The notes below the pieces were generated by a model. It made no database searches. It was given only the letters and a program-made list of their open reading frames with translations, and had not been told where the DNA came from. From Carallia brachiata (Eukaryota > Streptophyta > Magnoliopsida > Malpighiales > Rhizophoraceae), in NCBI GenBank assembly GCA_021464245.1, contig JADCRB010000025.1, positions 5,752,316 through 5,816,315 on the forward strand: a DNA stretch of 64,000 nt, in the 5' to 3' direction. Of the stretch, positions 14,001 to 26,636 are shown piece after piece. Numbering within the stretch: position 1 is the first letter of the stretch; the number at the start of each line of letters is the position of its first letter. Position numbers and translations under genes: made by a program.

Positions 14001-17000
14001 TACCTTGTTCTCAATTATTCATTATATGCAATCCCATGCTTAATGACAGAAAACATACGAGGACCAGCAAAGGATGATACTGTCAGGGCAAAGTATAAGT
14101 CCTGAAAATATGATTTTTCCACTAAAACTGATTCTGATGAGCGCCACCTTGCGGGTGGAAGACTTTGTTTCTGGAAGAAAGTTGTTTCCTAATCCTCCTC
14201 CTGTAATTGAAATTCCAACAAGACAATTTCCAGTAACTGTACACTTTTCAAAAAGGACAGAAATTGTGGATTATATTGGCCAGGCCTATAAGAAAGTTTT
14301 ATCAATCCACAAGAGGCTGCCGCCAGGGGGCATACTTGTCTTTGTCACGGGGCAGAGAGAAGTAGAGTACTTGTGCCAGAAGTTGCGCAAAGCTTCACAA
14401 AAGCTTGTTGCTAATACTAATAATGATAATATAGGAAATGAGGTTACTTCTGTGTCAGAACTGAACTCCATTGGGGATATTAGCATGAAGGACATAAATG
14501 AGGCATTTGAAATTCAGGAGAATTTCACTGACCAGCAGACAGACAGGTTTAGACCTGATGATGACAATGTACAGGATATTGATGATATTGATTCAGATGT
14601 CTTTTATGATTCAGAAACAGATAGTGAACTAGAAATTGTTGGTGAAAATAGAGGCCTAGAAGACCAAGCGACATCAGAGAATGACAGTGACATTGTGGGC
14701 ATTTTTGGAGAGAAAGGTACTCTTGCCTCCCTAAAGGCTGCTTTTGAAGCTCTAGCTGGAAAGAATGCACTAGATTCCAATTCCAAAAAGAAAAAGATAC
14801 CTTCTGTACCAGAAGTCTACTCAGAGCTGATGAACCGTGGTTTGGGGAAGAATAAGGGAGGAGATAAAGGTCATCCTGTTGGTGCATTGCATGTTCTGCC
14901 TCTTTATGCCATGCTTCCAGCAGCAGCACAGCTCCATGTATTTGAAGAAGTGAGGGAAGGGGAACGACTTGTTGTTATTGCTACTAATGTTGCTGAAACA
15001 TCTTTAACCATCCCAGGTATAAAGTATGTGGTTGACACTGGAAGAGAAAAGGTGAAGAACTACAATCCCTCTAATGGCATGGAAAGATATGAAATACAGT
15101 GGATTAGTAAGGCATCTGCTGCCCAACGTGCTGGAAGAGCTGGAAGAACTGGGCCAGGACATTGCTACCGTCTTTACTCATCGGCAGTCTTTACTAACAT
15201 TCTTCCTGATTTCTCTTTTGCTGAAATATCTAAAGTACCCGTCGAGAGTATCGTTCTTATCCTTAAAGCTATGGGTATTAATAAGGTTGGCATTTTTTAT
15301 GTGATTCTTTTGGCATTTTATCTTTTTCTCTGTGATTATGATTGCTGATTTCAAATTAATGTCAATGGGCCTCATGCTAAATTGAAAACCACATGCTAAT
15401 TCTTGGTGAGGAACTAGCATTCTTAAGTTTCATGATGTTGACTATGGTGTTACTGAAGTTCACAAGCTTCTTCTCTGCAATTTCTTATCCTAATTGGTTG
15501 CCTATTTAATTTCTGCATTCCAGGTAGAAAATTTCCCCTTTCCAACTCCCCCAGAGGCCACAGCACTGGTAGAGGCAGAACATTGTCTGCGGAATCTCGA
15601 AGCGCTTGATGGGATTGGAAGATTGACACCCTTAGGGAAGGCCATGGCATATTATCCTTTGAGTCCTCGCCACTCTCGCATGCTCCTTACTGTTATCCAA
15701 ATCTTGAATGAGGCAAAAAATTATGCGAGAGCAAATTTAGTTCTAGGATATGCTGTCGCAGCAGCTGCATCATTGAGCTTGTCTAATCCTTTTCTGATGC
15801 AGTTTGAAGGATGTCAAACCAATGGCAATTGCAACAGCTTGGAGCAGGATGGAAGATCTGGTAACCAAGAAGGTGGGAAAATCTTGGATAAGGTAGAAAA
15901 GCAGAAGAAAAAGAAACTCAAAGAAACAGCTAAGACATCTCGTGCAAAATTTTGTAATCCCAGCAGTGATGCTTTGACAGTGGCTTATGCACTGCAGTGT
16001 TTTGAACTTTGTGAAAGCCCTGCGGAATTCTGTGACAATTATGCATTGCACCTTAAAACCATGGAAGAAATGTCCAAGCTAAGAAAGCAGCTTCTTCAGT
16101 TAGTTTTTAGTCAAAATCTTAATTATGGCTTAGAGCAGGATTTCTCTTGGATTGGTGGAACCTTAGAGGATGTAGAACAAGCTTGGATGGTTTTCCCCAG
16201 TAAGAGCCCTCTTTTGTTGAATGAGGAAGAACTTTTGGCGGGGGCTATTTGTGCTGGCTGGGCTGATAGGGTTGCCAAGCGCATCAGAGGAACTTTCAGG
16301 TCATCAGATGCTGATGGAAAAGCAAATGCAGTTAGGTACCAGGCCTGTATGGTTAAGGAAACTGTATTCCTCCATCGATGGTCATCACTTGCTAATTCAG
16401 CTCCAGAGTTTTTGGTTTACAGTGAATTGTTGCACACCAAACGGCCATACATGCATGGAGCAACCAGGGTGAAACCAGAATGGCTTGTCAACTACGCTAG
16501 GTCTTTGTGCACTCTTTCTACTGTAGAGGATCCCAGACCTTATTATGAGCCCCAAACTGACGAAGTATTTTGTTGGGTTATGCCAACTTTTGGGCCTCAT
16601 CTATGGCAACTTCCACTGCATAGTGAGCCAATTGCTAATTCTGTGGATCGTGTGAAGGTATTTGCTTGTGCTTTGCTTGAAGGCCACATTTTACCTTGCT
16701 TAAGATCTGTCAGGGAGTTCATGGCAGCCCGTCCCAGTATCATTTTGGACCGGGAATCAGAAGGGGAAAGGCGTGTGGGAAATCTTGTATTTAAGTTAAA
16801 GACAAGGTCGATTGATAGCTGCGCCACGCTGAGAGAACTTTGGAAGGAGAACCCAAGGGAACTGCATTCAGAAATTCTGAGCTGGTTTAAAAGGAGTTTT
16901 CATAATAATTTTGGAGCTCTTTGGTCACAGATGCATGAGGAGATTCAGTTAGAGCCTCACGAACGCTTTCCCAAGAAAGTGAAAAGACAGGAAAAGAAAA

Positions 17001-17017
17001 GGGAAATCTCTTTGTGA
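11053..17017 (+). CDS. DEAH13: DEAH-box ATP-dependent RNA helicase, DEAH13/DHX37/Dhr1 type
   Basis: Nucleolar RNA helicase. Its yeast relative Dhr1 (Ecm16) releases U3 snoRNA from pre-18S rRNA; the Arabidopsis relative is known as FAS4/DEAH13. Ten exons join in frame: 11053-11121, 11206-11280, 11366-11415, 11522-11582, 11680-11991, 12290-12535, 12629-12859, 13378-13491, 14050-15285 and 15524-17017. They total 3888 bases, or 1295 residues. The N-terminus is lysine-rich ([19 protein letters not shown]), fitting nucleolar targeting. Visible motifs are GETGCGKTT (Walker A), [15 protein letters not shown] (motif II), SAT (motif III), an acidic insert between SAT and the second RecA domain, [12 protein letters not shown] and [12 protein letters not shown] (motif VI). 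A winged-helix/HA2 and OB-fold region follows, ending with a basic tail [11 protein letters not shown]. The start is the first ATG. No breaks were seen. Confidence 0.95.
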
Positions 17018-17370
17018 GCTAGGTAAGGGACTGTAAAAAATTTCTAGCTTTTTTGTCCATCGGAGGCGACTTAGTTTGTGACGAATGGAAAAAAGGTGGT
17101 GGACTGGCTTATGAATGCCTACTTAGAGTTCTTGAATGCCAGAGACAGATACTGATCATGGCAGCGGACACTAGAACTCTTCCAATAGAAACGCATATTC
17201 ATCCGGGCTTGCAGTGGCCCTTGTCAAAGAACTCATACTTGTGGGAAATACAAGAGAGTACCAGGCATGATTATCGTCTAGTATTTAATTCTTATTTTTG
17301 TCTGATGGGCTAGTTTTGGTTCAACTGATTGTACCATATCTTCACACTAAGAGCCATAGTCCTTTCCCAG

Positions 17371-17386
17371 CCCCCCCCCCCCCCCC
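17371..17386. repeat. C16 homopolymer
   Basis: Sixteen consecutive C on the plus strand, followed by TCCCC and a T-rich run. Prone to sequencing error. Confidence 0.85.
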
Positions 17387-17761
17387 TCCCCTTTTTTTTT
17401 TCTTTTTCTTTTGGGTGGAGTTTAGACTGTGGCTCTCTCTGTTATATGCGTTTATTATTATTTTTTCTTCTTACTTTAGTCCTCTCAATGGCACAAAACC
17501 ATGGAATGTGGACTTCCAAACTAGATCCCACCATTAATCCACCAATTAGCTTCAGTCAATAATGGTATCTTCTCTTTAGAGCTCGCCACATGGATTCACA
17601 TTTGTGGTTGGTTGAGCTGTCAAGAAAAGTCTCTTTCCCTCTCTGTCTTGCCCCGGCTGCCCAACCGAAACAAGGATTTCACAAAAATCCAACATGTTGG
17701 GTGATGATTGGTCTTTTCCGAGAAGGTACAGAACAAAGCAGTGGTGGCAATTAGAGATGTT

Positions 17762-17779
17762 GGGGGGGGGGGGGGGGGG
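17762..17779. repeat. G18 homopolymer
   Basis: Eighteen consecutive G on the plus strand, about 375 bases after a C16 run. The two could pair with each other, and the G run alone could form a quadruplex; both are inference. Confidence 0.85.
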
Positions 17780-18528
17780 TCAGGGAGGGGCATCCTATTC
17801 CACCACTACTTTCCAAATTTCCATCAACTCTTCTTTTGTTGTTACTTTTGGCATAACAGATAATAATTGACATAATCAAATCTTTTCAACTGCTTCATAT
17901 TTCCCTATAGGATGTCCACCTATCTCAATGTTCCCCTTTCTAAATATTTGCATATTATGGACTAATACATCAATTCGCTACATCTAGATGTTATTTCTAT
18001 TACAGATGCAGTATGATAAGCCTATTATTCGATTACCAACCTCATAAGAAGACCCGGGAGTAGAGTGATCATCCTTTCCGTCACTGGATGGAAATCAAAA
18101 TCAATGTCAATTATTCTACAAAAGGAGCACTGCCATGAAGAGTTCAGACTACTCATCCATAAAACATCCAATGATCTCATGCACAATAGCACATTTCTTT
18201 GGTAATCTATTTATAATTTTACTTCTCATTTCAACTATCATCAGAAAACTAGTATCAAAAGACAAAAAGGGGATAACAAATAGAAAGAAACAAAGTAAAC
18301 ATTAAGGTTCTCTTGACCTTGAAGTCGTGGTGATAGACAGCAGATGAGTCTCTTCATCTTCATTACATTCATACATGCACAAACTTCACAACAGTTCAAC
18401 AGAAGTACAGAACCCTAAGACTACAGAAATGGGGCATAAAAACTCAAAAATGCTTCTCTACAACAATCACCCTCTCCCTTCTCCCCCAGAGTACTTTACT
18501 TGCTTTCCATTGATTTTGCTTTACGGCC

Positions 18529-19982
18529 CTAAAAAGCCAGTTCTTCCATAGGAATTGACCCACCAGCTGCCACAATTTGCTGCTCCAGCTATGATGAATA
18601 ATAATACATTAAAACAAAACAATACGAAGTTGGTCACACTAATTTTTTTTAACTCCATGAAAATAATACTAAAGCAAAAGTAATTCTGCCCACCCTGATT
18701 AAAGTTTCCAGCTTGTTCTTCACAAGATAGTACTCTTGTTTTATTTGCTGCAGACATCTCGAGCACCTGCAATCCAATCCAAGTACCCCCAACAATATCG
18801 TGCTTAAGGAACATGGCTCGAAAAGAAGAAAATGGGTAAATGAGATGGACTACTATGATTACTCACGCCTCAATGTTCTGCTCCTCACAGAAGCTGCGGA
18901 ATACAATGCAGGAATTCTTAACTCTCTGTGCGCCTATGCTGTTTAACCAGAAAAAGAAAAGCCCATTTGTTTTCACTTTTGTCATCAAGCATAGACAAGC
19001 TAAACAAGAAACACTATACAACTAACTTGGTATCATTTCATTAATCACTCTTTGTTTCATTTCAAAGATCTGAATTATGCAAACTGTTCTTTTTTTGTTT
19101 TTTTTTAAAGCTTTGTGCCTACTGTTCGGAACTAACTTGGTATAATTCATTCCCATGAACATAAATACTAACAGGGATGCTAGAGCAGTCATGCAAGTAC
19201 CAAAGGCCCTTGGGCCAGCTCAGTACTGCGGAGAATAGTCTCGCACGGAATAGCGTAGATATCTTGTGTCAGGACTCAGGAGAGAAAAAAAAAAAAAAAA
19301 AAAAACCAAAGCCTCCACGAGAAAGTAAAATTATGGAGTGGAAGAAAATTTGAGGCCGAAGAGAAAAATTAACATACGAGTATACCTGGAGCTGCTACCT
19401 TTCAACTGGTGAACATGGGCATCAAGTTTTTTGAAATCTACACTTGGTTGACTCCTGAAAAATTTTGGACAGTCAGCTAGCCAAAATCAATCACAACCAA
19501 AAGAAAAGCCTACAATTTTAGACCAAAGTCAAGAACTTTAACAAGTGGCTGCCGGGGGACAGAGAGCAAGTCATCAGTTCTTACAAAGCCTTGGTGAGAT
19601 CATTGAGAAGTCTCTCGGAATCTTCAAAGAAGAGAGACACCACTTCAACAACAAAATCTGGATTACTTTCATCTTGCAGGAACTGAAGCTGTGTAAACTG
19701 GCTGTCCAGAAATCCCTTTATCCGACCCCAGCAAACAAACATTAAAATAAAATCAAAAAAAAAAAAAGAAAAAATTGTCAGCCACACCCATAAGTGAAAA
19801 CCAAACACAGTAGCAATATCTAACACAAAGGCCAAAGACCCACAAAAGATAAAAGCACAAACAACCAAGAAAAATAAGAATGTAAGATAAAAAAAAATGC
19901 AATTCATTTTTCTCTGCTTTACCTCCCTAAACAAGGACTTCACATATTCAACACACGTTCTCTGCATCTGACCCACCTCCAT
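18529..19982 (-). CDS. AHP: Histidine-containing phosphotransfer protein (AHP1-like)
   Basis: Shuttle protein of cytokinin two-component signalling: it carries phosphate from hybrid histidine kinase receptors in the membrane to response regulators in the nucleus. Six exons read on the minus strand, starting MEVGQMQR at 19982, where an in-frame ATG ten residues upstream at 20009 is the alternative. Exon 1 ends at 19923. Exon 2 encodes [21 protein letters not shown]; exon 3 encodes the HPt signature VHQLKGSSS with the phospho-accepting His intact. Exon 4 encodes [10 protein letters not shown]...FRSFCEEQN; exon 5 [19 protein letters not shown]; exon 6 [13 protein letters not shown] and the stop at 18529-18531. 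All phases agree and the length of about 150 residues is normal, so this is a true AHP and not a pseudo-HPt. AHP1/2/3/5 cannot be told apart with certainty. Confidence 0.94.
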
Positions 19983-22900
19983 GCTTTCCGTTGTTCTTTG
20001 CTCCAGCAAACTTCACAAAGAAAGTGCTTTTGCTTACAGAAGCTGTGACACCCAGGAAAGGTTTGTGGGCTTCAAATTTTGGATCTTGTGAAATTATTGC
20101 ACAACCAAAGGAATGAATTATGAAACTTCTAATGTTGGGAAAGAACACAAAGATCCAAAAGTTTTGATTGTTTTTGGGTATGTCTAGGTACCCAGTACCT
20201 GCAAAGTGGAGTCTACAGTCTGTCTGCCTACCTTTTTTTAATCCTTTTTTTTTTTCACCCCATGGATTTGGGCTGCTTTTTACTTTCCCGAGTTTTATTT
20301 TTCGCTCACGGTTTCAGAGCTTCCACCAGCCCATACTACAAGATAAATATTAAACATTCTAAAAATTATATTATAATATATTTTAAAATTTTATTAATTT
20401 TTTAAGATCGTTAAATTAAAAAAAATTAATATTTTTTTCATAATTATATATTTTAAAATATTTCATAATATAATTTTTAAAACGTTCAGTACTAATCTGA
20501 AGAGAAAGATTTTCAACTCAATTTATTAAAGACATTTTAATAATTAATATTTAAAATTTTTAGAGGGTTTGAATTTTAATTTTATAAAAGAAATATAGAG
20601 TTCCTGTTTTATATAATATAAAATTAATTTATCTTATACTATTTTACTTTATATCTTTATATCATGTATCAAATGCACTCCATAAGAATAAGGAGAGTTG
20701 TCTAGCAAACGAGATTCTTATAGATTAAAAAAAAAAAAAGATTTAGATAAGATAAAGAACAACTCTTCTTGTATTTTTGATATAATGTAAATATATCAAC
20801 TGTTCTAAGAGATGATGCTCGTAATATTTTGACTCTTCTTTTGTATGTTTAAATATGTTTTTAAAGTTAATATACAAATAAATTTTTAAGTTGTAACAAA
20901 TTCAATCCTGTCTCTAGTATATAACAGATTTGTTCGTCCTATCATTTTTTTTTTTTTGAAATAAATCTGACTTACTATTAAATGTTATTAACACATTTTT
21001 TTTGTGATGAATTTTTTTGTACTGAATTTTTCTGGAGCTAATTGTTTTCATCTAATAAAAAGGTGGAGGACGAGGGGAGGCCAGGGGATGGTAGAGAGAC
21101 AGGAAGAGGCAACAGAGAGAAAATTTTATTTTCAGAAATTTTATTTTTATATTTAACTGTATTTTTTATTTTTTATTTTATATTAAGTGACACGTAGCCT
21201 GTCATATGATTTTTTTTTTATATACTTAGACATGTTACCTGTACAAACTAATAAAATTTGTTATTGACATTCAACGGTTACCTATGTTTATTAAAAAAAA
21301 AAAATCTACCAAAACAAATCTAATAGATTTTAAAGGTTGGATTAAATTTATTACAAGAAGCAAAGTTAGGAATTTATTTATGCATTAACATTTTTTAGAA
21401 TCCTTTGATTATAATTTGAAGAAAGAGTGGAAAATCACAGGGATAACAATGCCATTTTTCACACTGATTTTAGAGACTATTTCTCAATTTTCGTTTCATG
21501 GCCTCAAGTTCATTGAATGGGGTCCAAAACCTTGTCATGGATTATGGATATAGTAAATCAAAAATATATTACTGAAAAAACACCTGCCAACAGAAAGAAA
21601 TGGAAAAAAAAAAAAAAGAATTACAATTCCATCCAGAATATCACTACATAGCAATAAGCACAATAATAAGCATACAAGATAGGAATATAATTTTTTTTTG
21701 TTCAGCTCTATTTATTTGTAAGATTACATTGGATGCGATTGACACATTTTTTATTGTTCTCATGATGCTTTGAAATGATGTTTGCTGATTTTTCTCTTTC
21801 CTATTCAGAGAAATACTAGTTGACGGCACTTGTTAGGACACATGAGAAACAAAAGAAAATGTAAATCAATCACACGTCAAGTATCTCATTTGATGCATCA
21901 ACTAAACATGAAAAATAACTTTTTGTTTTTGTCAAGTATAGTACGTGCTGATACATAGTTGTCTTCGATTCAATTAAATTTAATTAATATTTTAAAGTTA
22001 GATAAGTCTAATCGTAATTTGGTAGTTTGTTTTAGACTTTATATCTACTTTATTAATAGCCAATTTGACCACATGATTTGTAAATCGTTGGTATTGGTTA
22101 ACTCTTCTGCGTTATGTAGGTACTTTCGACGCATATACGTGAATTTTATGTATAAAATTATTGGGTATTGATGCAACAATTATATTTCGATAAAAAATGT
22201 ATCTGGTGTCTACTATATTACGTAATACAGTCATACTCTTGTCAATAATTGAAACAGATGTTAGCATTCTGTCAAAAAAAAAAACAGAAGTTAGCAAGTA
22301 TTATAAGGAATGATCCCAGATATTGAGCTATCAGGGGGGGCCATGTCCTGTCACAACAAGCTGGTGATGCCTACCATGCCTAAAAACCTAGCAGCTTTCA
22401 TGTCTGGAGTTTTTCATGTCTGGAGTTTGTCCTAGAACCGTGTAGCGGATTATTAGGATAGTTATAATCGACTATCCAAAACTTATAAGATTGGTTTTTT
22501 AATATGACCCAATTGAAGTTAATTAGAGATCAATTAACTTGTACATATTATGTTGAATTTATCTCTCCAATTCATAGTCACTCAAAAGAAAAATCACATG
22601 GAAAGACATACACGCATTCCACTTTCTAAAGAGCAAACTTTGCATATTCGTCAACTAAATCAATCACAAAATTCCTGATGCCTTTGTGCTCTCCATTTTG
22701 TTTAAATTACTCCCAGAACCCAAAACAAATCATACAAACAAATGTTTCACACGCATAATACAATATCAGTGATCTTTTGCATCTTTTGGCTGCGGATGCC
22801 CTCAAAAACATGAAGGCATCTTGTGAAAATAAAATGGAATAAGACTACGTAGACAGGCAAAGTGAGAAAGCTACCGTCCACAGCCATTCTTTTGACATGA

Positions 22901-23402
22901 TGGGACTCTTGCCTACGGTCCTTTTAATCACGATCACAACTGAATAATTCTCTACTAAAAAGATATGAATGTTTGAATTGTGGGGGGGTCGCCATATCAA
23001 TAGTAGCGTAGCGGATAATGAAGAGAGGAAGCTACCTTTTTGAGTCAAAATTTTGACAACAATGGACCTTGCTTCCAGCAAACAGTTATCCTAGAGAAGT
23101 AAGCAAATCACTACTTCAATCCAGAACAACGACCCCATCCTCTATGCAGGCACTTATGCGTATGTGCGCATGCATGTAATGCAGTCAAATTACCAATCAA
23201 ATGGCTCTATGACCGTAATAATCTGTCCGTGTCTTTAAGAGTATCGCGATATTTTTAACTCAAACAAACAGACATATTATTCATCTATTCTGTGTTACAG
23301 TTTAATTTTACAAAGAACAGATTGGTTACATGATTGTGAGAAAAATTTGATTACAAGGGAACCTGGAAGGAGAGCACCAAATGGAAAGTGTGTTGCAGTC
23401 CG
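19983..23402. other. Long AT-rich intergenic region upstream of AHP
   Basis: No gene is supported. About 20000-20340 is probably the AHP leader and promoter. From 20340 to about 22860 the DNA is very AT-rich with many poly-A/T runs; it includes an inverted-repeat element at 20349-20489 and a small direct repeat (TTCATGTCTGGAGTTT twice) at 22397-22428. Bases 22860-23400 probably hold the 3' UTR of the prolyl 4-hydroxylase. Confidence 0.5.
20349..20489. repeat. Inverted-repeat (MITE-like) element
   Basis: The left arm near 20351-20390 (TAAACATTCTAAAAATTATA...) and the right arm near 20450-20489, read in reverse (TGAACGTTTTAAAAATTATA...), match over roughly 40 bases, with a loop of about 60 bases between them. 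No clear target-site duplication was found. AT-richness weakens the case. Confidence 0.45.
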
Positions 23403-26400
23403 CTAACACAGTCTACAACTCCGACGACAATATCCAGGAAGTTCAGGAGATCCCACCATGTACTCCGGGTTTTTGGTGCATTCGCCAAGAGCAGCCCATC
23501 TCTCGCAACTATCATTCAGATCCGTGCAGTTTCCACCATGACTAGTATCCAAGGTCTTGTCAAATGAGTCTACGTGAATCCACTTAGTGGCTGACCATTT
23601 CTCACCTTCAATCACAGGGCATCCTGCGTGTAAACTGCTAGTATCGGGAATGGCATTTGGAAGGAGACTGAAAAAGAGCAAGGCATCCCCTCTTTGCGGT
23701 TTCACTAAGCATTTTCAAGGCAAGATTAAAACATGACACAGACATGTCCACTGGAGCAAAAGCAAGACGTTTCATAAAATGCAGTTGACTCACCTGCAAT
23801 GCCTTTCCTTGCACACTCTGAGAGAGTTTCATCAGTGGCAGAGGCTCTACGATGTGAAGGTTCCTGTTGGGAAATTGTTTGTCGTGAGACATGATGCTAC
23901 AAGAAGCTATCAAGTATATACTAACTTCGTCCAAGCTCCCAACCCGCACATCTTTTTTTTTTTTTTCTATTTCCCAGCTGACTACTGAAATAACATAACC
24001 AAATTTATGGGCATAGGTCTCGAAAAAAATTATGGTGTACATAAAGACACAGAGCCACATCTTAAGATTTTGATAGTAGCTTATCTATTGAGAAGTATGG
24101 CCAAAACTCTGAAAAAAAAAAAAAAATCAACATGAAGATTATAACTCCTCCAGGTTATATCTCTATGGTCTCAGAATCTCAAAGCTTATGTGATTTGAAT
24201 GTATGTTTGCAATGCGAATTTTGAAAAACAGTAAAGTAAATACAAGAAATACTGCAGACCCTTAATTATGTGTCTTGCAGACATTAATGTGCATGGCCTC
24301 AATAAAAGACCAAGTTAGGAGAGAAAAAGAGATGATGAACCAGAATGAAACACCAACTTTTCTAGTGGAAGGTTAGGATTCAACTGTCTAAGAAAAAAGC
24401 CACAAGCTTCTATAAATACATTAAACCCAAAACTCATTGCCCATGGATAAAGAAGAACTGTTACAACATCAAACACAACAAAAGCTAGAGCAAATATATA
24501 CTAACGGATTCAAAATTGTGACCAAGCATAACCAATGTGACCTCTTGGACTCACCTCTGCTGAGGGGAACACTGTTTCACCACCTTTTGCCACATCAGTA
24601 AGATACATCAGCACGGTCGCCAGACGGTGTCCACCCCGGGCTATGTTAACCTTGTCAGCAAAGTAGTCATAATGGGGATCGTACTTCTGGCCATGCTCAT
24701 ATCTTAAAACCTGTATGTCTTCCCCGTTTTCTGATCAAAGAACAGAAATAAGAAAATGATCATTTTTATGCCCAATTAAGGAAAATTACATTAACTGGGA
24801 AAAGAAAGTGCAGACATTCCCATATTTTGACCATGGTACATGACAGATCAGAAGGTAATTCCAATTAATGTGCTCTGGAGTTGAGTGCAGAATTTTAATG
24901 AAATGAGCATCTAATTGATGAAGTATGTCTATAACTTCTTTTGGCGTGGTTCTAAAGGTATCCTTCTTGGAGACAAGCAAACTGCTTAGAAGTTTTTGCT
25001 CCAGTTATTGCAATTACAAAGATTTCTTTTGGGGACAATATTCTATAAGTGCTTCTGACAATCCTCCAATGTCCTTCAGCAGGCCCAGGGATGATTGCTG
25101 TATATTCCAAAAAGAAGGTTATATGTGCAATTTAAGGAGGTACTCAGAATAAACAGATAGCCTTGCGCCAGTAGAGTTGAGAAAAAACATAGCGTCAGGC
25201 AAAAGTATGTTCTCACCGTTGTATGGCCACACATGACCTTGGCACTTTGGGGGGCCTATGCGACCTTAACCTGGCCCTAGTGATGCCTATCTTCCTAGTT
25301 TAGTCGGTTCCAAATTCTAACATGATTCTATATATAATTAAACAGAAGGTTCATCTCACAAGACAGTTACTTTGATCAAGATATAACTACAAGTAGTTCA
25401 TTGTAGCATTGTAATTACTTTACTGACAAGAAGAGAAATATCCATACACACAATTGTACAAAACATATCAAGACGTCATCTAAAGAATAACAAACCTTTT
25501 GGAAGAAAGGTCCACGATGCAATCTTTTCCTCTATGCCAACAACAATTGGATCCTACCATCACAAAGAAAGAAAAAAAAAAAAAAAAAAAAAACTGTTAA
25601 CACGTCACATAATGAAAAACTCCACTAAGCATTTTATGAAACAAAAAACAGACCTTAGGAGTTATAAAGTGTCTTCAAAGGAAATTCATACAATTGGTAG
25701 ACTTCCAAAACCCAGGTGGATTGATATAGACGGACTCAAAGCGATAGAAGCAAAGAACAAGGTAATGCCATTCAATCACCCAGCACTACCCAATTCAATT
25801 TAGAACGATATGGGGCAAATCTTGAAAATACATATTTAGTAAAAAGCTTAGAAAGATTGAACATGGCTACCATATACGAAAAGAACACAGAAGGAGGGAA
25901 AAAAGATGAAGAAGCAACCTTTCCTTTAGGGATGAACATGCCGGAGCTTGTTCTAACTTCGCTGAGCTTACTCTTTCCGCTCACATTGTCTGCCACCGCC
26001 GATCTCTTCAGCTCCGATTGGGCCTAAATTTACAATTCAAACAAACAAAAACAAAACCCAATTACATTAAAGATAACTGTAGGCCGCAGATTATAACTAA
26101 GACAACAAATAATAATATTAATAAAAATAATGATAAATTTCCAAAAGAACAGTCAATGGCACTCACTAGAGAGATCAGATGATCGCATTCTAAGTCAGTA
26201 AGGAATCCTTCATAGACAAATGCCCTGAAACATGATAAAAATTCAATCTTTAATAGGAATCTTACAGATTACATATAAAAGAACCTGCTTGATTCAAGAG
26301 AAAGGCTAGTTTCTAAAAGATTCTAGTTCAGTTGATTAAAAGGTAGCAGATTTCATTTTTTTCCCTCTTCTCTTTGTTCTTTTCTAAAATTAGAAACACT

Positions 26401-26636
26401 AAACAATGGTAAACACCAACGAGACCTGGAAATGAATCTTTGTCATTCCTTTGTTTCCTCGGGAAACAAACAAGAGATAGAGATAAAGAGATAGACCTTG
26501 GCTTCCAAGAAACTTGTTTGACTTTGGAGGGGCTAACGATGGCACTAGAACTTGGATAGGCGACAGACTTATGAAGGATCCAAGCGATCGACAACATGAA
26601 CAGCGTTCTCAACGGATAGATCAGACTACTACCCAT
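23403..26636 (-). CDS. P4H: Prolyl 4-hydroxylase with C-terminal ShKT domain (AtP4H2/P4H4-like)
   Basis: Fe(II)/2-oxoglutarate dioxygenase of the ER/Golgi that hydroxylates proline in cell-wall extensins and arabinogalactan proteins. Seven exons read on the minus strand from ATG at 26636 to the stop at 23403-23405. Exon 1 encodes an N-terminal hydrophobic signal anchor ([10 protein letters not shown]), then [10 protein letters not shown]. Exons 2-4 hold [30 protein letters not shown] and WTFLPK. The catalytic core has HYDYF (first His and Asp iron ligands) in exon 5, and [19 protein letters not shown] (second His ligand and the 2-oxoglutarate-binding Lys) in exon 7. The C-terminus is a six-cysteine ShKT domain, C-C-C-C-C-C from GNCTD to CRRSCRLC. 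All splice phases agree and no catalytic residue is missing. The exact substrate is not shown by the sequence. Confidence 0.95.

Larger units (their letters stand above)
17018..18528. other. Convergent intergenic region, DEAH13-like (+) and AHP (-) 3' ends
   Basis: Holds both 3' UTRs. Apart from a C16 run at 17371-17386 and a G18 run at 17762-17779, nothing gene-like was seen. Short open frames around 17050-17310 lack any family similarity and probably lie in the helicase 3' UTR. Confidence 0.5.

Noticed and set aside
14549..14929. Minus-strand open frame of 126 codons
   Set aside because: Antisense shadow of the helicase acidic insert; low-complexity His/Leu/Gln composition.
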